Shown: positions 21,560 to 30,089 of the stretch, one piece after another
Layout: each line of letters starts with the position of its first letter
How positions within the stretch are numbered: the first letter of the stretch is position 1
Origin: Mycolicibacterium sp.
GTDB taxonomy: Bacteria > Actinomycetota > Actinomycetes > Mycobacteriales > Mycobacteriaceae
Assembly: GCF_017853185.1 (NCBI RefSeq)
Contig: NZ_JAFMJZ010000019.1
Coordinates: 1 to 33,326 of the forward strand
DNA length: 33,326 bases
Reading direction: 5' to 3'
Translations under genes and position numbers: made by a program
The notes under the pieces: generated by a model
Told to the model about the DNA's origin: nothing
Databases searched by the model: none
What the model saw: the letters and a program-made list of their open reading frames with translations, nothing else

Positions 21560-22159
21560 TCAGAGGGTTTCGATCGACCGCAGGATCCCGTCGAGGACGG
21601 TGTCGATCGCCTCACTGCTGTCGATCGGCCCGACTGCGGCCTGACGCACCAGGATCGAGGAGATCCCGTGCACGCCGGCCCAGGCGATGAGCGCTGCACG
21701 GTCGGCCTGATCCGGCGGTACGACTCCTGCATCGACCAGTTCCCGGATCCCATTCATGAGCACCTCCCATGGTGAGGGGTCGTCCGGCCGGGTGGTGCAT
21801 CCGGTGGTCGGGGTGAAGGCGGTGTCGAACAGGTGGGGTTCGGCCAGGGCGAATTCGACATATCCCCGCCCGATGCATCCGAACCGGTCCAGTGCCGTCG
21901 CCTTGCGGGTACGCCGGGTCGGGGTGCGGTCGCGCTCTTCGGTGAGCCGGACGGCCAGGCGCTCCCGAACGACCTGCGCCACCTCTGCCAGTAGTGCGTC
22001 GATGCTGGGTACGTGGCGATAGACGGCGGCCGGGGAAACTCCGACGGTCTTGGCCAGAGCCCGGACCTGGACACCCTGCGGCCCGCTGCGGCGGGCCTCC
22101 TCGACGGCGGCGTCCAGGATCGCCTGGTGCAGCGCGCCGTGGTGGTAGGTGCCCGTCAT
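21560..22159 (-). CDS. TetR-family transcriptional repressor
   Basis: This regulator has 199 residues from ATG 22159. The N-terminal helix-turn-helix is clear: ALAKTVGVSPAAVYRHVPSIDALLAEV (about 37-63), preceded by HHGALHQAILDAAVEEA. The C-terminal ligand domain is divergent as usual, so the inducer is unknown. The frame extends upstream to 22219, but that extra part would read through the operators. It is divergent from the DUF4188/quinone reductase pair and almost certainly represses both that pair and itself through the two sites at 22180-22228. Confidence 0.9.
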   Translation of the reverse strand: MTGTYHHGALHQAILDAAVEEARRSGPQGVQVRALAKTVGVSPAAVYRHVPSIDALLAEVAQVVRERLAVRLTEERDRTPTRRTRKATALDRFGCIGRGYVEFALAEPHLFDTAFTPTTGCTTRPDDPSPWEVLMNGIRELVDAGVVPPDQADRAALIAWAGVHGISSILVRQAAVGPIDSSEAIDTVLDGILRSIETL

Positions 22160-22179
22160 GGGCGGAATTCTGCCATAGA

Positions 22180-22228
22180 TGTTGACAGTGTTCACATCCA
22201 TCCGTGATGATGTGTACAACGTTCACAT
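22180..22228. promoter_or_regulatory. Two TetR-type operators and promoter for DUF4188-quinone reductase
   Basis: Sites TGTTGACAGTGTTCACAT (22180-22197) and TGTGTACAACGTTCACAT (22211-22228) share TGTnnACAnnGTTCACAT and are imperfect palindromes of TGTGAAC-N3-GTTCACA, 31 bp apart (three helical turns). The first contains the perfect -35 TTGACA (22182-22187). With an 18-nt spacer the -10 is GATGAT (22206-22211), so the second site covers the transcription start. Confidence 0.7.
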
Positions 22229-22245
22229 TCGAGGAAGGGGAGATC

Positions 22246-22761
22246 ATGGCGAGGGTGCTCGAAGGCCGACGCACCGCCGACCTGGCCGGACGCGACGAGG
22301 TCGTCGTGTTCCTGATCGGGATGCGGTTCAACCGGCTGTGGCAGGTTTGGCGCTGGGCGCCGGTGCTGGCGGCAATGCCGCGGATGATCGCCGAACTGGT
22401 CAAGGACCCGTCCCGCGGGATGTTGGGCAGGCCCCGCACCTTCCTGTCCGGCCGAGTGGTGCTGGTGGTTCAGTACTGGAACTCGTTCGAGGATCTGGAG
22501 CGCTACGCGCGCGACCGGCAAGCGCAGCATCTACCGGCCTGGCGGGCTTTCAACCGTCGCATCCGAAACAACGGATCGGTGGGCATCTACCACGAGACCT
22601 ATCGGGTTCCGGCGGCTGATCTCGAGACGCTGTACGCCAACATGCCCGCCTTCGGCCTGGCCGCCGCAACCTCCGCCGTCCCGGTAGCCGGCGGCCGCCA
22701 CACCGCCGCCGCCCGCCTAGGTGTTCGGCCCGATGATCGTGCCCCGATCGATCACTACTAG
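22246..22761 (+). CDS. DUF4188-domain protein
   Basis: The 171-residue protein matches the DUF4188 pattern (VVVFLIGMRFNRLWQVWRWAP near the N-terminus, then VLVVQYWNSFEDLERYARD), a dimeric ferredoxin-like alpha/beta barrel fold related to antibiotic-biosynthesis monooxygenases. The biochemical role is not established; heme or oxime chemistry has been suggested for relatives, which I cannot confirm here. ATG 22246 follows GGAAGGGGAG at ideal spacing. The quinone reductase starts 15 nt after its stop; the two form a TetR-controlled operon. Confidence 0.82.
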   Translation: MARVLEGRRTADLAGRDEVVVFLIGMRFNRLWQVWRWAPVLAAMPRMIAELVKDPSRGMLGRPRTFLSGRVVLVVQYWNSFEDLERYARDRQAQHLPAWRAFNRRIRNNGSVGIYHETYRVPAADLETLYANMPAFGLAAATSAVPVAGGRHTAAARLGVRPDDRAPIDHY

Positions 22762-22775
22762 TTAAGGGATCAGAC

Positions 22776-23375
22776 ATGACGAATGTTGCGGTCATTCTCG
22801 GCCACCCCGACACCCAGAGCCTGTCGAGCGCAATCGCCCGCGCCTACGCCAAGGGCGCTCAGGACAGTGGCGCGGTAGTCCGCGAAATCGACCTCGCCCA
22901 GTTGAAGTTCGATCCGGTGCTCTGGCACGGCTACAACGAGATCCAGCCACTGGAGCCGGATCTGGCCGAGGCGCAGCAGACGATCCAGTGGGCCGACGTG
23001 CTGGTGTTCGCTTATCCCACCTGGTGGGGCGCGCCGCCCGCGCTGCTCAAGGGATTCGTCGACCGGGTGTTCCTGCCCGGATTCGCGTTCTCCTACCGGG
23101 AGAACTCCAAGTTCTGGGACCGTCTGCTCACCGGGCGCAGCGGTCGGCTGCTGGTGACGATGGACACCCCCGGCTGGTACTACCGCTGGGTGGTGCGCCA
23201 GCCGGGGCACCAGATGATGCGTCGCTCCATCCTCGGATTCAGCGGGGTCAAACCGGTCCGCGTCTCCCGGTTCGGCGCCGTCCGCGGGTCCTCGGACGAC
23301 ACCCGCCGGCGTTGGCTTGACCAGGCCCGGGCGCTGGGCGAACAGGACGCTCGGCGTTCTCCGAAGAGAAAATGA
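22776..23375 (+). CDS. Flavodoxin-fold NAD(P)H:quinone oxidoreductase (MdaB/KefF-like)
   Basis: A 199-residue enzyme of the flavodoxin-like NAD(P)H dehydrogenase family. The N-terminal VILGHPDTQSLSSAIA is the FMN/FAD phosphate loop, and FAYPTWWGAPPALLKGFVDRVFLPGFAF is a hallmark of the family. These enzymes reduce quinones by two electrons and avoid redox cycling. ATG 22776 is preceded by GGGAT. It is the second gene of the TetR-controlled pair, which suggests induction by quinones, dyes or other electrophiles; the inducer is inferred. The dnaK promoter region follows. Confidence 0.9.
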   Translation: MTNVAVILGHPDTQSLSSAIARAYAKGAQDSGAVVREIDLAQLKFDPVLWHGYNEIQPLEPDLAEAQQTIQWADVLVFAYPTWWGAPPALLKGFVDRVFLPGFAFSYRENSKFWDRLLTGRSGRLLVTMDTPGWYYRWVVRQPGHQMMRRSILGFSGVKPVRVSRFGAVRGSSDDTRRRWLDQARALGEQDARRSPKRK

Positions 23376-23424
23376 CCCGATCCGGGAACAAACTCCGGAC
23401 CGGCCCGGTTACTCCTACTGACAA

Positions 23425-23445
23425 CTTGAGCCAACCCGACTCAAC
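23425..23445. promoter_or_regulatory. HAIR element 1 (HspR operator)
   Basis: CTTGAGC-N7-ACTCAAC fits the HspR-associated inverted repeat CTTGAGT-N7-ACTCAAG. It lies just upstream of the dnaK -35 box TTGACA (23452-23457). Confidence 0.85.
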
Positions 23446-23451
23446 TGTTGG

Positions 23452-23481
23452 TTGACAGGCACCCGCCGTCTCCAGCAGACT
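23452..23481 (+). promoter_or_regulatory. dnaK: dnaK operon promoter
   Basis: Perfect -35 TTGACA (23452-23457), 18-nt spacer and a weak -10 CAGACT (23476-23481), giving a start near 23488. The -10 overlaps HAIR element 2, so HspR would block polymerase. The ribosome-binding site AGGAGG is at 23515-23520, 9 nt before the ATG. Confidence 0.6.
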
Positions 23482-23500
23482 TGAGCGCAGTTCGCTCACA
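23480..23500. promoter_or_regulatory. HAIR element 2 (HspR operator)
   Basis: CTTGAGC-N7-GCTCACA, a weaker second HAIR with a perfect left arm. It overlaps the -10 box and the predicted transcription start, 35 bp from element 1 measured start to end. Confidence 0.7.
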
Positions 23501-23529
23501 CCAGTACGTCTAGCAGGAGGAATACAACT

Positions 23530-25386
23530 ATGGCTCGTGCGGTCGGTATCGACCTCGGGACCACCAACTCCGTCGTCTCGGTTCTCGAAGGTGGCGACCC
23601 TGTCGTCGTCGCCAACTCGGAGGGCTCCCGCACGACGCCGTCAGTGGTCGCTTTTGCACGTAACGGCGAAGTGCTGGTCGGCCAGCCCGCCAAGAACCAG
23701 GCGGTCACCAACGTCGACCGCACCATCCGGTCGGTCAAGCGCCACATGGGCACCGACTGGTCCGTCGACATCGACGGCAAGCAGTACACCTCGCAGGAGA
23801 TCAGCGCCCGCGTGCTGATGAAACTCAAGCGCGACGCGGAGAGCTACCTCGGTGAGGACATCACCGACGCGGTGATCACCGTGCCCGCGTACTTCAACGA
23901 CGCCCAGCGCCAGGCGACCAAGGAAGCCGGCCAGATCGCCGGCCTCAACGTCCTGCGCATCGTCAACGAGCCCACCGCCGCGGCCCTGGCCTACGGCATG
24001 GACAAGGGCAGCAAGGAACAGACCATCCTGGTCTTCGATCTCGGCGGCGGCACCTTCGACGTGTCCCTGCTCGAGATCGGCGACGGGGTCGTCGAGGTCC
24101 GTGCGACCTCGGGTGACAACCACCTCGGTGGTGACGACTGGGACGATCGGATCGTCGACTGGCTCGTCGACAAGTTCAAGGCCAGTGCCGGCATCGACCT
24201 GACCAAGGACAAGATGGCCATGCAGCGGCTGCGTGAGGCCGCCGAGAAGGCCAAGATCGAGCTCAGCTCCAGCCAGAGCACCTCGATCAACCTGCCCTAC
24301 ATCACCGTGGACGCGGACAAGAACCCGCTGTTCCTCGACGAGCAGCTGACCCGCTCGGAGTTCCAGAAGATCACCCAGGATCTGCTGGACCGCACCCGTC
24401 AGCCCTTCCAGCAGGTCATCAAGGACGCCGGCATCTCGGTGTCCGACATCGACCACGTGGTGCTGGTGGGCGGTTCCACCCGCATGCCCGCGGTGACCGA
24501 TCTGGTCAAGGAACTGACCGGCGGCAAGGAACCCAACAAGGGCGTCAACCCCGACGAGGTCGTCGCGGTCGGTGCTGCCCTGCAGGCCGGCGTGCTCAAG
24601 GGTGAGGTGAAAGATGTTCTGCTGCTTGACGTCACCCCGTTGTCCCTCGGCATCGAGACCAAGGGTGGGGTGATGACCAAGCTCATCGAGCGCAACACCA
24701 CCATCCCGACCAAGCGGTCGGAGACCTTCACCACGGCCGACGACAGTCAGCCCTCGGTGCAGATCCAGGTGTTCCAGGGTGAGCGCGAGATCGCGGCGCA
24801 CAACAAGCTGCTCGGCAGCTTCGAGCTGACCGGCATCCCGCCGGCTCCGCGTGGCGTGCCCCAGATCGAGGTCACCTTCGACATCGACGCCAATGGCATC
24901 GTGCACGTGACCGCCAAGGACAAGGGCACCGGCAAGGAGAACACGATCAAGATCCAGGAGGGCTCCGGCCTCTCCAAGGAGGAGATCGACCGGATGATCA
25001 AGGACGCCGAGGCGCATGCCGACGAGGACCGTCAGCGGCGCGAAGAGGCCGACGTTCGCAACCAGGCCGAGTCGCTGGTCTACCAGACCGAGAAGTTCGT
25101 CAAGGAACAGCGCGAGGCCGAGGGCGGATCCAAGGTCCCCGAAGAGGCGCTGGCCAAGATCGACGCGGCCATCGTCGAGGCCAAGACCGCGCTGGGCGGC
25201 ACCGACATCGGTGCCATCAAGTCGGCCATGGAGAAGCTGGGCGAGGAGTCCCAAGCTCTCGGCCAGGCGATCTACGAGGCCGCTCAGGCCGACCAGGCCG
25301 CCGGTGGCGGCGGTGCCGCGGGTGGCGCCGGCGACGACGATGTGGTGGACGCCGAGGTCGTTGAGGACGATCAGGAGAACAAGTGA
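23530..25386 (+). CDS. dnaK: Chaperone DnaK (Hsp70)
   Basis: This 618-residue Hsp70 binds exposed hydrophobic peptides in an ATP-driven cycle with DnaJ and GrpE. The nucleotide-binding domain shows GIDLGTTN near the N-terminus, [18 protein letters not shown] and [12 protein letters not shown]. The interdomain linker [13 protein letters not shown] leads to the substrate-binding domain and lid, ending in an acidic [13 protein letters not shown] tail. Length matches mycobacterial DnaK (about 625). ATG 23530 has AGGAGG 9 nt upstream. It heads the dnaK-grpE-dnaJ-hspR operon; its TGA overlaps the grpE GTG by 4 nt. Confidence 0.98.
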   Translation: MARAVGIDLGTTNSVVSVLEGGDPVVVANSEGSRTTPSVVAFARNGEVLVGQPAKNQAVTNVDRTIRSVKRHMGTDWSVDIDGKQYTSQEISARVLMKLKRDAESYLGEDITDAVITVPAYFNDAQRQATKEAGQIAGLNVLRIVNEPTAAALAYGMDKGSKEQTILVFDLGGGTFDVSLLEIGDGVVEVRATSGDNHLGGDDWDDRIVDWLVDKFKASAGIDLTKDKMAMQRLREAAEKAKIELSSSQSTSINLPYITVDADKNPLFLDEQLTRSEFQKITQDLLDRTRQPFQQVIKDAGISVSDIDHVVLVGGSTRMPAVTDLVKELTGGKEPNKGVNPDEVVAVGAALQAGVLKGEVKDVLLLDVTPLSLGIETKGGVMTKLIERNTTIPTKRSETFTTADDSQPSVQIQVFQGEREIAAHNKLLGSFELTGIPPAPRGVPQIEVTFDIDANGIVHVTAKDKGTGKENTIKIQEGSGLSKEEIDRMIKDAEAHADEDRQRREEADVRNQAESLVYQTEKFVKEQREAEGGSKVPEEALAKIDAAIVEAKTALGGTDIGAIKSAMEKLGEESQALGQAIYEAAQADQAAGGGGAAGGAGDDDVVDAEVVEDDQENK

Positions 25387-25958
25387 CCTACCCGGACGGA
25401 CACGATGAGCCGGTGACGTTCACCGACAAGCGGCGCATCGACCCGGAGACCGGCGAGGTTCGTGAAGGTGTCGCCTCCGGCCCGGCCCCCAGTGGGCCGG
25501 GTCCGGAGGTGCCCCCGGCGGACGACAAGATCGCCGAACTCACCGCCGATCTGCAGCGGGTCCAGGCGGACTTCTCCAACTACCGCAAGCGCGCGTTGCG
25601 CGACCAGGAAGCCGCCGGCGACCGGGCCAAGGCCGTGGTGGTCAGCCAACTGCTGCCCGTACTCGACGATCTCGACCGGGCCCGCAGCCACGGCGACCTC
25701 GACAGTGGCCCGCTCAAGAGCGTGGCCGACAAGCTCGTCGCCGTGCTGGGCGGCTTTGGACTGACGGCCTTCGGCGCCGAGGGCGAGGAGTTCGACCCGT
25801 CGTTGCACGAGGCCGTGCAACACGAGGGCGACGGCTCCAACCCGGTGATCGGGACCGTGATGCGCCAGGGCTACCGGATCGGTGATCTGGTGCTGCGCCC
25901 GGCGATGGTCGGCGTGGTCGACACCGTTGCGGCGCCTCAAGACGCAGAATCAGAGTGA
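25383..25958 (+). CDS. grpE: Nucleotide exchange factor GrpE
   Basis: GrpE releases ADP from DnaK. The 191-residue protein has a disordered acidic/Pro N-terminus (about 1-45), a long helix ([26 protein letters not shown]) for dimerisation, and the C-terminal beta domain with the family motif at [10 protein letters not shown] and [24 protein letters not shown]. The GTG start at 25383 overlaps the dnaK stop (GTGA), so translation is coupled and DnaK and GrpE are made in linked amounts. dnaJ follows after 53 bp. Confidence 0.96.
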   Translation: MTYPDGHDEPVTFTDKRRIDPETGEVREGVASGPAPSGPGPEVPPADDKIAELTADLQRVQADFSNYRKRALRDQEAAGDRAKAVVVSQLLPVLDDLDRARSHGDLDSGPLKSVADKLVAVLGGFGLTAFGAEGEEFDPSLHEAVQHEGDGSNPVIGTVMRQGYRIGDLVLRPAMVGVVDTVAAPQDAESE

Positions 25959-25995
25959 ATTGCCTGAATATTCAGTGGGACACGTCGCAGAAGCG

Positions 25996-26005
25996 AAGGA
26001 GGTGA
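25996..26005 (+). promoter_or_regulatory. Near-perfect Shine-Dalgarno of dnaJ
   Basis: AAGGAGGTGA is complementary to the 16S rRNA 3' end over its whole length and ends 6 nt before ATG 26012. It would give dnaJ strong independent initiation despite the 53-bp gap after grpE. Confidence 0.75.
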
Positions 26006-26011
26006 CGCGGC

Positions 26012-27211
26012 ATGGTTCAACGCGAATGGGTTGAGAAGGATTTCTACAAGGTGCTCGGCGTCTCCTCCGACGCCAAGGACGATGAGATCAAGCGGGTCGC
26101 ACGCAAACTGCTCGCCGAGAATCACCCCGACCGCAATCCGGACAACCCGGCGGCGGAGGAGCGGTACAAGGCGGTAGGCGAGGCCAAGGACGTCCTGCTC
26201 GATCCGGCCAAGCGCAAGGAATACGACGAGACCCGGCGGATGTTCGCCGGCGGCGGGTTCGGCCGGCGCTTCGGCGGTGGCGGCGGTGGCGGCGGCGGTG
26301 GCGGCGGCTACACCGCCTACGACGACGGCACCGGCGGATTCAACCTCAACGATCTGTTCGGCCAGGCCGGCCAGGACGGTGGGGCCAATATCGGCGATCT
26401 GTTCGGCGGACTGTTCGGCCGCGGTGCTCAGCAGCCCCGCCCGAGCCGTCCTCGCCGCGGCAAGGACCTCGAGACCGAGACTCAACTCGACTTCCTCGAA
26501 GCCACCAAGGGCGTGCGGATGCCGCTTCGGCTGACCAGTCCGGCGCCGTGCACCAACTGCCACGGCAGCGGGGCAAGGCCGGGCACCAGCCCCAAGGTGT
26601 GCGCCAGTTGCAACGGCTCCGGGATCATCAACCGCAATCAGGGCGCGTTCGGATTCTCCGAGCCGTGCACCGACTGCCGGGGCAGCGGCTCCATCATCGA
26701 GAGTCCCTGCGACGAATGCCGCGGCACCGGCGTCACCACCCGGACCCGGACCATCACGGTCCAGATCCCTCCGGGAGTGGAGGACGGCCAGCGCATCCGG
26801 CTCGCCGGTCAGGGCGAGGCCGGCCTGCGCGGCGCCCCGTCTGGTGACCTCTACGTCACCGTGAACGTCCGGCCGGACAACGTGTTCACCCGCGATGGCA
26901 ACGACCTCCTGGTGACCGTTCCGGTCAGCTTCACCGAATTGGCTTTGGGCACAACGCTTACGGTGCCGACGCTGGACGGCAATGTCCGCGTCAAGGTTCC
27001 CAAGGGCACCACCGACGGCAAGATCCTGCGGGTTACCGGGCGCGGTGTACCGAAGCGGGACGGCAAGGCCGGCAACCTGCTGGTCACCGTCAAGGTGAAG
27101 GTGCCTCCGAAACTTGAGGGTGAGGCGTTGGAAGCGCTGGAGGCCTACGCCGCAGCGGAGAAGGCCAGCGGATTCGACCCGCGCGCGGGCTGGGCGGGCC
27201 TCCGGCCATGA
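26012..27211 (+). CDS. dnaJ: Co-chaperone DnaJ (type I, DnaJ1)
   Basis: A 399-residue type I DnaJ that stimulates the DnaK ATPase and delivers substrates. The J domain occupies about 10-75 with HPD at 38-40. The Gly/Phe-rich region (79-140) includes an unusual run of about 11 glycines (near 88-99). Four CxxCxGxG zinc motifs start at C180, C197, C219 and C233, followed by the C-terminal beta-sandwich substrate domains. This copy, next to hspR, corresponds to mycobacterial dnaJ1. The final ATGA overlaps the hspR start. Confidence 0.97.
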   Translation: MVQREWVEKDFYKVLGVSSDAKDDEIKRVARKLLAENHPDRNPDNPAAEERYKAVGEAKDVLLDPAKRKEYDETRRMFAGGGFGRRFGGGGGGGGGGGGYTAYDDGTGGFNLNDLFGQAGQDGGANIGDLFGGLFGRGAQQPRPSRPRRGKDLETETQLDFLEATKGVRMPLRLTSPAPCTNCHGSGARPGTSPKVCASCNGSGIINRNQGAFGFSEPCTDCRGSGSIIESPCDECRGTGVTTRTRTITVQIPPGVEDGQRIRLAGQGEAGLRGAPSGDLYVTVNVRPDNVFTRDGNDLLVTVPVSFTELALGTTLTVPTLDGNVRVKVPKGTTDGKILRVTGRGVPKRDGKAGNLLVTVKVKVPPKLEGEALEALEAYAAAEKASGFDPRAGWAGLRP

Positions 27212-27582
27212 CCGCTCCCGACGAGTCGCGGGAGATCCGGACCTTCCTGATCTCGGTAGCCGCCGAGCTCGCCGGGATGCACGCCCAGACCTTGCGCACC
27301 TATGACCGGCTCGGGCTGGTCAGCCCCCAGCGCAGTGCTGGGGGCGGCCGGCGCTACTCCGAGCGCGACGTGGAACTGCTGCGTGAGATCCAGCGGCTGT
27401 CCCAGGACGAGGGCGTCAACCTGGCCGGCATCAAGCGGATCATCGACCTGAGCAATCAGGTGGAGGCGCTGCAGTCCCGGGTGCGCGAGATGACCGATCA
27501 ACTGTCCCGCAGCCGGCCGCGTCGGGATCTGGCACTGGTGCCCAAGAGCACCGCGGTCGTGGTGTGGGAGCCCCGCCGCTGA
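27208..27582 (+). CDS. hspR: Heat-shock repressor HspR (MerR family)
   Basis: A 124-residue MerR-type winged-helix regulator. The DNA-binding domain (about 9-80) shows AGMHAQTLRTYDRLGLVSP and GGGRRYSERDVELL, then a coiled-coil-like dimer helix (LSNQVEALQSRVREM). HspR binds HAIR sites with DnaK as co-repressor; heat-unfolded proteins draw DnaK away and release repression. Two HAIR sites precede dnaK, so this gene, last in the operon, closes the feedback loop. ATG 27208 overlaps the dnaJ TGA by 4 nt. Confidence 0.96.
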   Translation: MTAPDESREIRTFLISVAAELAGMHAQTLRTYDRLGLVSPQRSAGGGRRYSERDVELLREIQRLSQDEGVNLAGIKRIIDLSNQVEALQSRVREMTDQLSRSRPRRDLALVPKSTAVVVWEPRR

Positions 27583-27597
27583 ACGGAGTGAAGCGGC
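27575..27597 (+). terminator. Possible weak hairpin after hspR
   Basis: GCCGCT (27575-27580) and AGCGGC (27592-27597) can pair as a 6-bp stem with an 11-nt loop spanning the hspR stop. There is no U-tract, as is usual in mycobacteria, so termination is uncertain. Confidence 0.3.
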
Positions 27598-27628
27598 TGA
27601 ATCGGATCCCGCCGCTGAACCGAGCGGT

Positions 27629-28528
27629 CTACTTCACCTTGATGGTGAACGACGAGTGGGCCGGTCGTCCCGGCACCGCGAGGCCGTAGCCGCCCTTGCG
27701 CAGTGCGTTGGTGGGAGCCGCCATCGGCTCGATTCCCACGACGTCATCATTCTTCGGGGCGAAGATCTGCACGGCCGGATAGCCGCGGTCGAAGATGACC
27801 TCGATGCGCCGGTCGCCACCCGACAGCGCGAATTTGCCGCCCTGGGGCACCTCGTCGAAGCCGTCGTCATAGGTCTTGTCGCCCAGCGTCTCCGAAATCG
27901 GAGCCCAGTCCTCGGTGGCTCCGGTCGGGATGCCCCAGTTGTCCACCGGCAGGTGGCGCAATGGCGGGGTCTCCAGCTTCCACTCCGAGCGCGGCACGTC
28001 GGGGATGGTCAGGTAGGGGTGGAAGCCGTAGCACAGCGGCACCGAAGCCGAGGTAGTCGGCGTGACCGTGGTCTCGAAGGTGAGCGCACGGTTGGCCAGC
28101 CGGATGTCGAGGGTGACGACGTGAGGGAAGGGGAAGCTGGCCAGCAGTCGCGGCTGGCCGCCGTAGTCGAGGTCGGCGACGAGCCGGTTGTCGGAGGCCT
28201 TGACCAACCAGCCCGGGTAGGCGGCCAGCACGCCGTGGATCACCAGGCCGTGCTCGTCGGAGCGCACCCCGCCCACGCCGGGGGTCAGGGTGACGGCGCC
28301 GCCGTCGACGCCGTAGCCGTTAGCGCTGAGCCGGTTGGCGAACGGGTAGAGGATCGGGATGCCCATGGTCTTGCCGGTGTTCAGGTAGGCGGCAAGACCG
28401 CGCCGCTGGCCGAGCAGTTCGACTCCGTCGTCGGACAGCGAGGTGCAGACCATGCCCGCCGACGGCACAAAGGTGGCGGTGAGGGCGGACGACGGGTCCT
28501 TGAGGGTGATCGAGGGCAGCTGAACCAT
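27629..28528 (-). CDS. Aldose 1-epimerase-family (GalM-like) protein
   Basis: The 299-residue galactose-mutarotase-fold protein interconverts sugar anomers or binds a sugar in the family's usual role. Features: an N-terminal beta strand set, DEHGLVIHG with a likely catalytic His, then YGFHPYLTIPDVPRSEW with the second conserved His-Pro, and a C-terminal GIEPMAAPTNAL, which is typical of this fold. The sugar is unknown. ATG 28528 lies 42 bp after the acyl-carrier-protein stop and reads in the same direction, so it may be the last gene of the ligase-dehydrogenase operon, although a sugar epimerase does not obviously fit that pathway. It converges on hspR. Confidence 0.87.
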   Translation of the reverse strand: MVQLPSITLKDPSSALTATFVPSAGMVCTSLSDDGVELLGQRRGLAAYLNTGKTMGIPILYPFANRLSANGYGVDGGAVTLTPGVGGVRSDEHGLVIHGVLAAYPGWLVKASDNRLVADLDYGGQPRLLASFPFPHVVTLDIRLANRALTFETTVTPTTSASVPLCYGFHPYLTIPDVPRSEWKLETPPLRHLPVDNWGIPTGATEDWAPISETLGDKTYDDGFDEVPQGGKFALSGGDRRIEVIFDRGYPAVQIFAPKNDDVVGIEPMAAPTNALRKGGYGLAVPGRPAHSSFTIKVK

Positions 28529-28570
28529 TGTGGAATTGTGCCACGAACGCCCTGCGCCTGACCAAGCGCG

Positions 28571-28816
28571 CTACTGGTGGGAGCTGATATAGCCCGTCAG
28601 ATCGTCGATGGTGCGCAGCGAGGCGTACTGCGACTCGGGGATGTCCACCTCGAACCGCTTGTGCAGCCGGACCAGGAAGTTCAACCAGTCCATCGAATCG
28701 AGGTCGACCTGATCGCGCAGCAACTCGGTGTCGCTGAGGTCGCCCTCCTCGATCTCCGGCGCGATCGACATCAGTTCGGCCACGACTCCGGCCCGGATTT
28801 CGTCTCTGGTGCTCAC
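28571..28816 (-). CDS. Free-standing acyl carrier protein
   Basis: An 81-residue carrier protein. The phosphopantetheine attachment serine is Ser41 in VDLDSMDWLNFL (family pattern DSLD), with the four-helix layout and acidic surface of ACPs. It would carry an acyl group as a thioester. The longer frame to 28885 is rejected; GTG 28816 has GAAGGGAG upstream and gives a normal ACP N-terminus. It lies 13 nt after the E2 gene. An ACP is unexpected in a 2-oxoacid dehydrogenase operon; it may take acyl groups from E2 or from the ligase. It is not the housekeeping AcpM, which is longer. Confidence 0.9.
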   Translation of the reverse strand: MSTRDEIRAGVVAELMSIAPEIEEGDLSDTELLRDQVDLDSMDWLNFLVRLHKRFEVDIPESQYASLRTIDDLTGYISSHQ

Positions 28817-28829
28817 CAGTGCTCCCTTC

Positions 28830-30089
28830 TCACAGTTCCTGCGGCTGCTGCAGCAGCCGGTTGATCTCGGCCAGGAAGAGCGCACCGCGGGCTCCGTCGC
28901 TGGCCCGATGGTCGGCGGCCAGACTGGAGTGCACCGTGGTGGCGACCCGGATGCCGCCGTCCACCACGACCACCCGCTCGGCCGGCCGGCCGAAGCCCAC
29001 GATGGCGACCTGATCGGGATAGATCACCCCGAACACCGAGTCGACACCCTTCTCGCCGAGGTTGGTGACCGTGATGGTCGGGTCCGACATCTCCGAACTG
29101 CGTAGCGATCCGGCCCTGGCCCTGGCCACCAGATCGGTGAGATCCGCCATCAGTTCAGGCAGTGGCTTCTCGGCGACGTCGTGGATGGCCGGCGCCACCA
29201 GTCCGCCACCCCGTAGCGAGATAGCGACTCCCACATGGCTTCCTGCGGCCGGCTCGAAATGGCCGCCGGTGGAGTCTCCGCGCCAGAACCCGTTGAATTC
29301 GGGGAATTTGAGCGTCGCCAGCGCAACCGCCTTGAGTTGCAGCACGGCCGGCAACAGCCGCTCGGTGATGGGCAGGCCGGTGTTCTTCTCGGTCAGCCAG
29401 GACAGCGCGTTGTCCAGGACGATCTCGTCGCCGAGGTAGTAGTGCGGGATCTCGCGCTTGGAGCGGCTCATCGCCGCGGCGATCGACGCCCGCATGGCCG
29501 CACCGCGTTCGCGAGCCTTCTCTGCAGCCGATTTCGGCGCTGCGCCCGCGTCGGCCGCGGCCGGCTTCGGCGCCGGCTTCGGTGTCTCGTGGTGGATGGT
29601 GGCCGCGGCGTGCTCGACGTCGTGCAGGGTGATCGCTCCCTGCGGACCGGTGCCGCTGAGTGTCTTCAGGTCGACGCCGAGCGTGCTCGCGGTTCGCTTG
29701 GCCGCCGGGGACACCCAGAGCCGGTGTCCGACGGGCGGGACCTCTGCGGATGGGCGCGGTTGAGGCGCAGGCGTTGTGGTCGCAACGGCCTCAGGCGCGG
29801 CCGGCGCCGTGGTCGGTCTGGAATCGCCGGCCTTCACCCCTCCGGCCTTCTCGCCGGGCTCCAGCAGCATCGCCAGCGGCGTGCCGACGGCCACGGTCTG
29901 GCCCACCGGCACCAGCAGTTCGGCGACGACGCCGTCATGCCAGCACTCGATCTCCACCGCTGCCTTGGTGGTCTCGACGACCGCGACGATCTGCCCGCGC
30001 GTGACGGTGTCGCCGGGCTTGATCTGCCACTCGTTGAGAGTTCCCTCGTCCATATCCGCACCGAGGGAAGGCATCCTGAACTCGATCAT
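28830..30089 (-). CDS. Dihydrolipoamide acyltransferase (E2) of a 2-oxoacid/acetoin dehydrogenase
   Basis: This 419-residue E2 has a single lipoyl domain (1-80, lipoyl Lys42 in ETTKAAVE), an Ala/Pro linker, a peripheral-subunit-binding domain (about 125-160, [16 protein letters not shown]) and a catalytic domain (about 185-415) with the active-site motif DHRASDG (H394 region). It passes the acyl group from lipoyl to CoA. One lipoyl domain is fewer than in many pyruvate dehydrogenase E2s and common in acetoin or branched-chain types. ATG 30089 overlaps the E1-beta stop by 4 nt. The ACP gene follows. No E3 gene is visible, so a shared lipoamide dehydrogenase is needed. Confidence 0.92.
   Translation of the reverse strand: MIEFRMPSLGADMDEGTLNEWQIKPGDTVTRGQIVAVVETTKAAVEIECWHDGVVAELLVPVGQTVAVGTPLAMLLEPGEKAGGVKAGDSRPTTAPAAPEAVATTTPAPQPRPSAEVPPVGHRLWVSPAAKRTASTLGVDLKTLSGTGPQGAITLHDVEHAAATIHHETPKPAPKPAAADAGAAPKSAAEKARERGAAMRASIAAAMSRSKREIPHYYLGDEIVLDNALSWLTEKNTGLPITERLLPAVLQLKAVALATLKFPEFNGFWRGDSTGGHFEPAAGSHVGVAISLRGGGLVAPAIHDVAEKPLPELMADLTDLVARARAGSLRSSEMSDPTITVTNLGEKGVDSVFGVIYPDQVAIVGFGRPAERVVVVDGGIRVATTVHSSLAADHRASDGARGALFLAEINRLLQQPQEL

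Noticed and set aside
23641..25254. 537-aa minus-strand frame opposite dnaK
   Set aside because: dnaK is certain on the plus strand and its codon use creates long antisense frames.
28571..28885. 104-aa version of the acyl carrier protein
   Set aside because: The extra 23 residues overlap the E2 gene and are unlike ACPs; GTG 28816 has a good ribosome-binding site.
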